Of a stretch of 10,058 bases of DNA, positions 1-6,500 are shown piece after piece. The notes beneath the pieces were generated by a model. That model was not told where the DNA came from. It was given only the letters and a program-made list of their open reading frames with translations, and did not search any database. Every line of letters starts with the position of its first letter. Within the stretch, counting starts at the first letter, position 1. The translations under genes and the position numbers were made by a program. This DNA comes from RGIG3872 sp045660245 (GTDB taxonomy: Bacteria > Bacillota > Clostridia > Christensenellales > UBA1242): the NCBI GenBank assembly GCA_045660245.1, contig JAZRDJ010000025.1:1-10058 (forward strand), written 5' to 3'.

Positions 1-28
1 CTGCCTGAATTTTTTTAACAGGTGCCAT
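1..28 (-). CDS. rplK: 50S ribosomal protein L11, N-terminal fragment (runs off the left edge)
   Basis: Only the start codon and eight further codons are visible, reading MAPVKKIQA. This matches the basic N-terminus of L11, which normally leads into a KLQIPAGKA-type segment. L11 forms the GTPase-associated region of the 50S subunit with 23S rRNA helices 43-44. The identification rests mainly on context: nusG is directly upstream on the same strand, and an L1-operator-like structure lies in the leader, as expected for rplK-rplA. AAAGGAG at 44-38 sits nine bases before the ATG and supports this start. The rest of the gene, and presumably rplA, lie beyond the window. Confidence 0.85.
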
Positions 29-44
29 TAATAATTTCTCCTTT

Positions 45-79
45 GTGGTTATTCTCGAAGGGCATTACCCTTCTCCCAC
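45..79 (-). promoter_or_regulatory. Probable L1-binding operator in the rplK leader
   Basis: Read on the minus strand, GTGG (79-76) pairs with CCAC (48-45). Inside is a strongly asymmetric internal loop (GA on the 5' side, GAGAATAA on the 3' side), then a six-pair hairpin GAAGGG/CCCTTC (73-68 with 62-57) with a five-base loop. A short GUGG/CCAC stem with a GA-type asymmetric loop resembles the L1 site on 23S rRNA, where GGUGGGUAG faces AAUACCACC. L1 is known to repress translation of its own L11-L1 operon by binding such a leader mimic. The structure ends only a few bases before the rplK ribosome binding site, so L1 binding could block initiation. The fold was derived by eye. Confidence 0.7.
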
Positions 80-92
80 TTATTTATTTACA

Positions 93-110
93 ATAGGCCG
101 GCAAGCCTAT
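93..110 (-). other. Leader hairpin between nusG and rplK (proximal)
   Basis: A perfect six-pair stem, ATAGGC with GCCTAT, encloses the loop TTGCCG. TTTA (116-113) and TAAA (90-87) can extend it beyond a two-by-two mismatch. No T tract follows, so it does not look like an intrinsic terminator. It may be an upstream arm of the rplK leader or an RNA processing or stability element. Its function is unknown. Confidence 0.4.
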
Positions 111-126
111 AATAAATCAAGTTTGG

Positions 127-144
127 TGTGCATTCACGTGCACA
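127..144 (-). other. Hairpin immediately after the nusG stop
   Basis: TGTGCA (144-139) and TGCACA (132-127) form a six-pair stem with a six-base loop, starting five bases after the nusG stop codon. There is no following T run, so transcription probably continues into rplK. It could protect the 3' end of a processed nusG message. Chance is possible for a stem this short. Confidence 0.3.
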
Positions 145-149
145 ATTTT

Positions 150-677
150 CTAGTCAATGATCTCAATTTGCGCAAAGTCAAGATCAACAGATGTTGGTCT
201 GCCGAACATTTCAACATTAACTCTGCATTTTTGCTCAACGTTGTCAACAGAAACAACATCACCAACAAATCCATCAAGTGGACCATTTGTGACTTTGACT
301 TTGTTTCCAACCTCAACCTTGATATCAATATTGACTTTTTCAAGACGCATCTTCACGATTTCTTCGTCAGTCAAAGGAAGTGGTCTTCCTTGTGGGCCAA
401 CAAATCCCGTTACGCCACGAGTGTTAACAATTGTATGCCAAAGATTATCAGTATATCTCATTTTCAAGAGAACATAGCATGGGAACATTTTGCGTTCAAC
501 CACTTTCTTCTTTCCGTTCTTTTCCTCAACGACTTGTTCCATTGGAATTTTCACTTCAAGAATTTGCTCTTCCAAATTATTCTTCTTTATACATTTGTAA
601 AGGTTGTCAAGTACCATCTGTTCATAACCTGAGAAGGTGTGTACAACATACCATTTTGGTTCTTCTAAGTTTGTCAT
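150..677 (-). CDS. nusG: Transcription termination/antitermination factor NusG
   Basis: This 175-residue protein matches NusG in length and layout. The NGN domain covers about residues 8-120, with KWYVVHTFSGYE at 8-19, NGKKKVV at 54-60, and a core where FPxYV is followed by TRGVTGFVG (86-94). The C-terminal KOW domain covers about 124-172, with VTNGPLDGFVG and a closing VDLDFAQIEII. NusG binds RNA polymerase across the cleft; its KOW domain contacts NusE(S10)/ribosomes or Rho. Asn85-Thr86 correspond to the pair that in Bacillus NusG reads T-rich non-template DNA to promote pausing. The usual FPGYV glycine is Cys67 here. The ATG at 677 follows AGAAAGGA (694-687). The gene lies 24 bases after secE in the usual secE-nusG-rplK order. 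Confidence 0.97.
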   Translation of the reverse strand: MTNLEEPKWYVVHTFSGYEQMVLDNLYKCIKKNNLEEQILEVKIPMEQVVEEKNGKKKVVERKMFPCYVLLKMRYTDNLWHTIVNTRGVTGFVGPQGRPLPLTDEEIVKMRLEKVNIDIKVEVGNKVKVTNGPLDGFVGDVVSVDNVEQKCRVNVEMFGRPTSVDLDFAQIEIID

Positions 678-701
678 AATACTAATTCCTTTCTAAAATT
701 T

Positions 702-980
702 TTATTGAACAAGACTAAGTAGCCAAATAAGCAATTGGTCAATTCCAACAATCAAGAGCATAAAAACAAGAACTACTGAAATAACCATACCTGTTTGTTT
801 CATAACTTTGCCAAAACTTGGCCATGAAACTTTTTTGAGTTCAGACATAGTCTCCTTAGTTCTGCTTCTTTTCACTTTTTCTTGGTTCTTTTGCTTTTTC
901 TGCTTGTCAGCAACTTTTTTGTTCTCTTTTGTTACCTTTGCTTGTTCCTTAGCATTAACTGCATTGTTTGCTTTTGCCAT
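702..980 (-). CDS. secE: Protein translocase subunit SecE
   Basis: SecE is the small clamp subunit of the SecYEG channel in the cytoplasmic membrane. The protein has 92 residues when started at the ATG at 980. A very Lys/Glu/Gln-rich cytoplasmic tail covers residues 1-44. The amphipathic helix with the family signature SELKKVSWPS is at 46-55, and one transmembrane helix runs from about 64 to 89, near the C-terminus. This single-TM form is normal outside the three-TM SecE of enterobacteria. The charged tail is longer than in 60-residue Bacillus SecE. An ATG two codons upstream (986) is in frame but only two bases from the AGGAG, so 980 is the better start. It sits 21 bases after rpmG and 24 before nusG. 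Confidence 0.95.
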   Translation of the reverse strand: MAKANNAVNAKEQAKVTKENKKVADKQKKQKNQEKVKRSRTKETMSELKKVSWPSFGKVMKQTGMVISVVLVFMLLIVGIDQLLIWLLSLVQ

Positions 981-988
981 AGACATAT

Positions 989-993
989 CTCCT
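989..993 (-). promoter_or_regulatory. Ribosome binding site that decides the secE start
   Basis: AGGAG lies eight bases before the ATG at 980 but only two before the in-frame ATG at 986. The spacing favours the downstream start, giving an MAKANN N-terminus rather than MSMAKANN. Confidence 0.7.
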
Positions 994-1001
994 AAAGGTT
1001 A

Positions 1002-1151
1002 TTACTTTGTTTCTTTGTGAACAGTGTGCTTTCTGCAGAACTTGCAATACTTGTTGAACTCAAGTCTGTCTGGATCGTTCTTTTTGTTTTTGTAATCGTC
1101 GTAATTTCTTTGTTTACATTCTGTACATTCAAGAGTAATTTTGGTTCTCAT
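1002..1151 (-). CDS. rpmG: 50S ribosomal protein L33, zinc-binding (C+) form
   Basis: The product has 49 residues, the usual L33 length. Two CxxC pairs, Cys9/Cys12 and Cys36/Cys39, form the zinc ribbon of the C+ type. The family pattern is clear: MRTKITLECTECKQRNY at the start, then KNKKNDPDRLEFNKYC and a basic tail. L33 binds 23S rRNA near the ribosomal E site. The reading frame is open further upstream to a GTG-type codon near 1214, but that extension overlaps the hairpin leader and has no ribosome binding site. The ATG at 1151 has AGGAG at 1167-1163. It is the first gene of rpmG-secE-nusG. Zinc-free paralogs exist in many Bacillota; none is visible here. Confidence 0.96.
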   Translation of the reverse strand: MRTKITLECTECKQRNYDDYKNKKNDPDRLEFNKYCKFCRKHTVHKETK

Positions 1152-1167
1152 AAAAAATATTTCTCCT

Positions 1168-1199
1168 AAAAAATTAACACCCCCGAAGGTAGGTGCTAA
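1168..1199 (-). terminator. Terminator-shaped hairpin with UUCG tetraloop in the rpmG leader
   Basis: On the minus strand TTAGCACC (1199-1192) pairs with GGTGTTAA (1181-1174), including one G-U pair. After a two-base bulge (TA), CC and GG close a TTCG tetraloop in the very stable C(UUCG)G context. Six T residues (1173-1168) follow directly and abut the AGGAG of rpmG. This has the form of an intrinsic terminator, yet it lies downstream of the rpmG promoter and upstream of rpmG. It could end read-through from prfB-tsaD, attenuate the rpmG operon, act as a NusG-sensitive pause site, or cap the 5' end of the message. Sequence alone does not choose between these. Confidence 0.65.
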
Positions 1200-1202
1200 A
1201 TA

Positions 1203-1231
1203 ATAATACCACAAGAGTCAAATCGTGTCAA
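1203..1231 (-). promoter_or_regulatory. Sigma-A type promoter for rpmG-secE-nusG
   Basis: A perfect -35 box TTGACA (1231-1226) and a -10 box TATTAT (1208-1203, one mismatch to TATAAT) are separated by exactly 17 bases. The spacer ends in TGG, giving an extended -10. Transcription should start near 1197-1196, the foot of the UUCG hairpin. It lies in the gap between tsaD and rpmG. Confidence 0.88.
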
Positions 1232-1271
1232 CACTATTTGAAATTTTTTATTGATTAATTTTTGCTTGAGG

Positions 1272-2291
1272 TTATAGGGCGACATGTGCTTCTGCTTTGA
1301 GGTCAACCGGATCAACAATTCCTTTTTTTGCAATAAAATTGTAGTACCCAGCAGATGCAATCATTGCCGCATTGTCTGTACACAAAATCAGTTCTGGATA
1401 ATACACTCTTGCGCCAATCTTCATAGCCGCTTTGTCCATTTCTTCTCTCAAATGTTTGTTTGCACTAACCCCACCAGAAATAACAATTTGTGAAAGCTCT
1501 TCAGTTTCGAGCAAATGCATTGACTTTCGAACAAGTTGTTCTACCGCTTCTGCTTGAAAAGATGCACAAACATCAGGGACAGAAATCTCTTCACCTCTTT
1601 GCTTTGAATTGTGCAAATAATTGATAACGGCTGTTTTGAGCCCTGAGTAAGAAAAGTTGAAATCTTTGAACTTCTCATGAGGTTTTGACACAAATCTCAT
1701 GACCACTTGTCCCTTCTCTGCTTGTCTTTGAATGTTTGGACCACCAGGATATTCAAGTCCAAGTTCACGAGCAACTTTGTCAAAAGCCTCACCCACTGCA
1801 TCATCAGTTGTTGATCCATATAATTTTCTTGTTGTATAATCTTCCATTTTCACGAGAGCCGTGTGCCCACCACTGACAATCAAACAAGCAAATGGTGGTT
1901 CGAGGGTTTTGTGTGAAATATAGTTCGCTGCAATGTGCCCCTCAATGTGGTTCACTTTGACAAGTGGCTTTCCGTATGCAAAAGCAAGACCTTTTGCAAA
2001 ATTAACACCAACAATCAACGCCCCCATGAGCCCCGCACCGTAAGTCACTGCAATTGCGTCGATATCGGACATTTTCATGTTTGCCTTTTTGAGAGTTTCT
2101 TCAAAAACGCCATTCAATGCAAGAACATGATTTCTTGATGCAATTTCTGGCACAACACCGCCATAAAGTTTGTGAATATCGATTTGTGAAGAAATAACAA
2201 GTGAAATCACATCTCTGCCATTTTTCACAATACTCATACTGGTTTCGTCACAAGATGATTCAATTCCAAGAATATAAATATCTTTTTTCAC
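1272..2291 (-). CDS. tsaD: tRNA N6-threonylcarbamoyladenosine transferase TsaD
   Basis: TsaD transfers threonylcarbamoyl from TC-AMP to A37 of ANN-decoding tRNAs, together with TsaB and TsaE (not in this window). The 339 residues match the usual size and show the ASKHA-fold motifs in order: ILGIESSCDET at 7-17, the metal-binding HIEGH with His115 and His119, VSGGHTAL at 139-146, the DDAVGEAFDK segment at 163-172, YPGGP at 181-185, SGGVSAN at 272-278, and TDNAAM at 305-310 with Asp306 as the third metal ligand. The start is GTG at 2291, seven bases from AGGAG. A nearer ATG at 2296 is out of frame and gives only ATG TTG TGA, overlapping the real start. The gene begins 23 bases after prfB, so the two are probably cotranscribed. 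No clear separate terminator directly follows its stop. Confidence 0.97.
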   Translation of the reverse strand: MKKDIYILGIESSCDETSMSIVKNGRDVISLVISSQIDIHKLYGGVVPEIASRNHVLALNGVFEETLKKANMKMSDIDAIAVTYGAGLMGALIVGVNFAKGLAFAYGKPLVKVNHIEGHIAANYISHKTLEPPFACLIVSGGHTALVKMEDYTTRKLYGSTTDDAVGEAFDKVARELGLEYPGGPNIQRQAEKGQVVMRFVSKPHEKFKDFNFSYSGLKTAVINYLHNSKQRGEEISVPDVCASFQAEAVEQLVRKSMHLLETEELSQIVISGGVSANKHLREEMDKAAMKIGARVYYPELILCTDNAAMIASAGYYNFIAKKGIVDPVDLKAEAHVAL

Positions 2292-2298
2292 AACATTG

Positions 2299-2303
2299 CT
2301 CCT
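2299..2303 (-). promoter_or_regulatory. Ribosome binding site of tsaD, supporting a GTG start
   Basis: AGGAG, extended to AAAGGAG, lies seven bases before the GTG at 2291. The ATG at 2296-2294 is only two bases away and reaches a stop after two codons, so GTG is the working start. Confidence 0.75.
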
Positions 2304-2314
2304 TTAATTTTGTA

Positions 2315-3454
2315 TTATTGATTATTTGAGAGTTTCAAGTACTCAATCATGAAATCCATGAGTTCACCATTCAGAACTGAACCCGTGTCACTGGTTGAAA
2401 AAAGTGTTCTGTGATCTTTGACCATGTTGTATGGGTGCAAAACATAAGATCTGATTTGACTGCCCCATTCAATCTTTTTTTGAGTGGAAAGATTCTCAAG
2501 TTTCTCTTTTTCTTTTCGTTCTTCTTCAAGGCTTGTGAGTTTTGCTTTGAGCATCTTCATTGCCTGTTCTTTGTTTTGAACTTGACTTCGCTCATTTTGA
2601 CACGCAACAATAATTCCTGTTGGAATGTGCGTAATTCTAACCGCTGACTCTGTTTTGTTGACATGCTGACCACCAGCACCACTGCTTCGGTATGTGTCAA
2701 TCTTGAGATCATTCGGGTTGATTTCAATTTTTGTATCATCACTCAAAATTGGTGAGACTTCAACACTTGCAAAAGATGTGTGACGTCTTGCGTTTGAGTC
2801 AAAAGGTGAAATTCGAACCAACCTGTGCACTCCACGTTCGCACTTGAGGTTTCCATAAGCATGCTCGCCCGACACCACAAACGAAATACTTTTGTATCCC
2901 GCACCATCTCCAGGCAACTTGTCTGAAATTGTGATCTCATACCCCATTTTGCCGGCAAATTTCACATACATTCGAGACAGCATATCACACCAGTCTTGAG
3001 CCTCCTCTCCACCAGCGCCAGCATGAATTTCAAGCAAAACATCTTCATTGTCATACTCGTCAGAATATAATGTCTCGAGGTAAAGTTCATTTGTGAGTTT
3101 TTCAGCATTTTTTGAAATGCCGTCGAGTTCTGCGAGCATATCAGTTTCCCCATTTTTCACAAAATCAATAGCAACAGCAAAATCATCTATTGCTTTTTCA
3201 ACATTTGTGATCTTTGAAAGCGAAAACTCAAGCCTCGCCTTGCTCTTGAGCAGTGCTTTGCTTTTTTCGAGATCAGTGTAAACATTTTCATTCATGAGTT
3301 CAGCATCAATACTCGCCAAATTCTCAACAATTTTCTCTTTGCCAAGAGCCCCAGCAATACTGGCAAACTTCTGCGAAATAACATTCAATTTTTCTTGAAA
3401 ATTGTCAACAATCGCAACAACTGGCACATTCTTTGTTTCATTGTTTCCAGACAT
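2315..3454 (-). CDS. prfB: Peptide chain release factor 2 (RF2), without programmed frameshift
   Basis: RF2 reads UGA and UAA stop codons in the ribosomal A site and triggers peptide release. The 379-residue product carries the RF2-specific tripeptide SPF at 216-218 and the catalytic GGQ at 261-263 within SSGAGGQHVNKTESAVR. The N-terminal helical domain covers about 15-135, and LEIHAGAGGEEAQDW (141-155) begins the core. The ATG at 3454 is nine bases from AGGAG (3468-3464). A GTG directly before it (3457) is a possible alternative. Unlike most bacterial prfB genes, the frame is continuous from start to stop, with no in-frame TGA at the usual early codon. It is the first gene of prfB-tsaD, behind its own promoter. 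Confidence 0.97.
   Translation of the reverse strand: MSGNNETKNVPVVAIVDNFQEKLNVISQKFASIAGALGKEKIVENLASIDAELMNENVYTDLEKSKALLKSKARLEFSLSKITNVEKAIDDFAVAIDFVKNGETDMLAELDGISKNAEKLTNELYLETLYSDEYDNEDVLLEIHAGAGGEEAQDWCDMLSRMYVKFAGKMGYEITISDKLPGDGAGYKSISFVVSGEHAYGNLKCERGVHRLVRISPFDSNARRHTSFASVEVSPILSDDTKIEINPNDLKIDTYRSSGAGGQHVNKTESAVRITHIPTGIIVACQNERSQVQNKEQAMKMLKAKLTSLEEERKEKEKLENLSTQKKIEWGSQIRSYVLHPYNMVKDHRTLFSTSDTGSVLNGELMDFMIEYLKLSNNQ
3341..3352 (-). other. Possible relic of the RF2 frameshift site in prfB
   Basis: At codons 35-38 the gene reads GGG GCT CTT GGC. The canonical RF2 site has a G-rich Shine-Dalgarno-like element, then CTT TGA C, where a +1 shift yields Leu-Asp. Here a G-rich run precedes CTT, which is followed directly by GGC (Gly). 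Removing one T from CTTTGAC and changing GAC to GGC would give this sequence. The place in the protein, after the first helix, also corresponds. It is a plausible scar, not proven. Confidence 0.5.
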
Positions 3455-3463
3455 CACTTGACA

Positions 3464-3468
3464 CTCCT
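3464..3468 (-). promoter_or_regulatory. Ribosome binding site of prfB
   Basis: AGGAG, within AAAAGGAG, lies nine bases before the ATG at 3454 and six before the GTG at 3457. Both are workable; ATG is the conventional choice. Confidence 0.75.
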
Positions 3469-3485
3469 TTTGTTATACATTCTCA

Positions 3486-3514
3486 ATCTTACCAAAAAAA
3501 CATAGCAAAATCAA
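3486..3514 (-). promoter_or_regulatory. Sigma-A type promoter for prfB-tsaD
   Basis: A -35 box TTGATT (3514-3509) and a -10 box TAAGAT (3491-3486) are 17 bases apart, and TGG directly before the -10 gives an extended -10. Each box matches consensus at four of six positions. The predicted start near 3479 leaves a leader of about 25 bases before prfB. It lies just after the terminator of the large upstream gene. Confidence 0.7.
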
Positions 3515-3542
3515 TTGTTTTTATGAACTTAATAAATATCAT

Positions 3543-3575
3543 AAAAAACAAAAAGCAGGAAAAATCCTGCTTTTT
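3543..3575 (-). terminator. Intrinsic terminator of the giant repeat-protein gene
   Basis: On the minus strand AAAAAGCAGGA (3575-3565) pairs perfectly with TCCTGCTTTTT (3560-3550) across a four-base loop. The stem's own five T residues, a G and six more T residues (3548-3543) follow. It starts ten bases after the stop codon at 3586. The A-rich 5' arm makes it potentially bidirectional, though no plus-strand gene ends here. It separates the large gene from the prfB promoter. Confidence 0.9.
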
Positions 3576-3585
3576 GAAATTAAGT

Positions 3586-6500
3586 TTAATCTGGTAAAAC
3601 AAATATAATATTAAAAAGATTACTATCATGTCGCCCAGCCATCTCATAACCCGTCACCACATATTCTGCTGACATTACGTCCTCTTCCGATAGCAAAAGA
3701 TTTCCACCCCAAATAAAACGAATTCTATCTGGTACAGCAATATTGTATGTTAATTCACATATTAGTGGATAACGTTGATTATCAACCATAATAACAACTT
3801 TTGCCCGATATTTACCGATTGAAGATACATATTCCCAATTCGCAGTAATTGTAATTGTTGAATCCAAATAATAACTAATATTTGTAGACTTGTTTTCTTG
3901 TGTACTGTTTTGGTATATTGTAATTGCGTAAATATCTGATTTCATCTTCAATACTGGTTTAATATTTACATTTGTGATATAATCAATCAAATATATTAAT
4001 GTGTATTCAAAATCTCCGTCCCCATCAAGATCAGTAACATCATTTCCATCTATTTCGTATTTTATAACCCAAATATTCTCATGATCCAGATTAATTCCTA
4101 CAAGTTCTTCGGTAAATGTGTAGATTCCCAGAACATGGTTATCACTATCACACACAGTTAAGTTTGTAACAAGACACGTTTTATAACTACCTCCAATATC
4201 AACATATTTTACTTCTCCTTGTAAACTTAGTTGTACGTCTGAAAATGCATCATATTCAATCACGTCAGTTGAATCAATCGTATTTGAGTTGCTTGAATCG
4301 TATGACAACATATCTAATGTTAATAGATAATCATCATATTCTGTTTCTGTTGTTATATAAATAACATTAAAGTCACTATCAACATTAAATGAACCACTGG
4401 TAATCTCGATATCCACACCTATTGTATTCACCTGTGTAACAAAATAACGGACTGTTGAATATTCAGATTTTGAATAATTACAAATATGATAAGTTTGTAT
4501 TTTCCCACTGTCATCCTCATAATAAGCATACAGTTCATCACTATTAGTAGTATCAAATCTAACGGCAATCTTATTATATTGCCTTGGAACAGTAATTGAT
4601 GTTTCCTCTCCATTAAAATTGACAATGTATGATGCATTTTGATACCTAAGATAAAGTGTAACGTTGCCAGTTATAGTGTCAATATACGATCCATGATCTC
4701 CCCCCATCTCAAACCACCAATTAGATAAAGGATACAAGTCCAATTCTTGTGGAATACCTTGACCCAAAGTATTTTCAGAGAGGTAGGTATCACCGCTCAA
4801 GTAAATATTGTTTATTTTTCCATTTTTCAAAAGATACTGCACACCATCTACAAACCCAAGTTCCAAACTATCGCCACAATAAATTGATGCACAGGATTCG
4901 TCTCTAATTAAATTATTATTTGAATCCACGTACTTGATAAATAAAGAAACTTCTATCCGTTTGCAAACAATTGTTATGGTTGTCGCACCAGAAATTGTTA
5001 TGAATTTACCAATAGGACTATTGTACAACGATTCTCCGTTAACATAAATTACAAATGGTTCATAAATATCTTTGTCAATTCCATCATATTCATTAAAGTT
5101 GAATATTTCTTGACCACCATAATTTTCAATTCTTGCATTGCCATCTTTCCAATATGTTGTTATAGACATTTCCAAATACATTTCAGAAACATTTTGTGTA
5201 TATTCTGTTCCATCAACGTCAACATATTGAATATTTATTGTTGTTTTATAGTAGCAATAAGCATAAATTTCTATTGTGCTGATACCATTGTATCTTACCC
5301 AGTAATAGCCATTGCTATAATCAAAACCGAGATAACCATCCGTCACATTTCCGGAAATAACAAGTTCTCCATTGATATACAACTTTTCATCTTGAATAAA
5401 AATAAGTGTTCCTACTACTACTTGATAAAAAGAGGTCGAAGCATCATCAAGATCACACCTAATTATAAGATCTATTGTTTCAGTAGTCGTTTCAATCCCA
5501 CAACCACCATCAGAACCAACATATGAAACGATACTTTCCGGCAACAATGCAAAGTTATATGGTTCGAAACTCAACTCCGAATTCCCACTTTCACTATATA
5601 GCATGTTGGTATTATCAATAGCGTTAAATAATGAAAGATTATAAGCACTATATGTTGTTCCATCATTTTCAACAGAATAGTTACGCAAATAATGGGTAAA
5701 AAACCTACTTGCTGTTGTATCAACATTAATTTTATCAAAGCCAAATTCTGCATATGTTCCAACATCAACAGCATAATCTGCGAAATCAAATTTTATTTTG
5801 TTCAAAATTCCCATATGAGAAACATGGGCATTTCTATATTCCACCGTGAGGGAGTATTCTTCACCATCGATGACAACAGGTTCTCCACGATCAAAATTGT
5901 ATTTTTCAAATGTGTTCGATGCAAGAGTAACAGTCCCTGAAATCACTAGTTCATTGACAAATCTACTCAAATTTGTTGAAAGGAGTTGTGTTGCTTTGGA
6001 TGAATCAAAAATTGTAGTTATATTGCTCGAAATCAAATCTTGAATCATGTTTAAATCTGTGGTTTCCAAGATTTCAAACTCCGAACCAAGTTTATCGACG
6101 AGTTGATCGTCAATACTCTCTAAATCATATTCTTTGATTGAATATGTTTTGCTCCAATAAGCATCAATTGACTCAAGAATTAATTGCAGATAAATTGAAA
6201 CTTCTTCTTCTGTCAAATTGGTGTGATTTGTTGTTAAAATATTTTTGATACCTGACGACAAACCAAGAGTCCCAGCGACAAGGAAATTGCGGATTGCATC
6301 AATTGCTGGACTATAGTCATCTGATTGCCCCACAAGAACCATTTCCGATCCATTGAATATTGAATCACCAACTTCTGCAATACAATCAACAATGTTGCCA
6401 CCTGAGAGAAGCATCCTTTCGTTGTTAAAGATTGCACCACCATAAGTTGCGGAACATTCAGTAATTGTTCCGGAAAGCATGATGAATATTCCATCATTCC

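Noticed and set aside
93..144. Intrinsic terminator after nusG
   Set aside because: Both hairpins lack a following T tract, so read-through into rplK is more likely.
111..145. Separate promoter for rplK near TATTAT at about 108-113
   Set aside because: A -10-like TATTAT is present, but no acceptable -35 lies 16-18 bases upstream, and the sequence also forms part of a hairpin.
45..632. Plus-strand open frame of 195 codons opposite nusG
   Set aside because: It lies antisense to a clear nusG, shows no recognisable family, has a His/Phe/Asn-rich composition expected of a reverse-complement shadow, and has no convincing ribosome binding site.
1152..1214. Longer rpmG start giving an extra 21 residues
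   Set aside because: The extension runs through the UUCG hairpin, overlaps the promoter -10 region and has no ribosome binding site; the ATG at 1151 gives the normal L33 length.
2288..2296. Three-codon upstream ORF (ATG TTG TGA) overlapping the tsaD GTG as a regulatory leader peptide
   Set aside because: It lies only two bases from the AGGAG, so initiation there is unlikely; chance overlap is the simpler explanation.
3543..3575. Inverted repeat as a transposon end or attachment site
   Set aside because: The perfect stem, short loop and T tract just after a stop codon fit an intrinsic terminator, and there is no partner repeat or transposase.
5110..5526. Plus-strand open frame of 138 codons opposite the C-terminal part of the giant protein
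   Set aside because: Cys/Ile/Phe-rich shadow composition, no domain, and entirely inside a long coherent minus-strand CDS.
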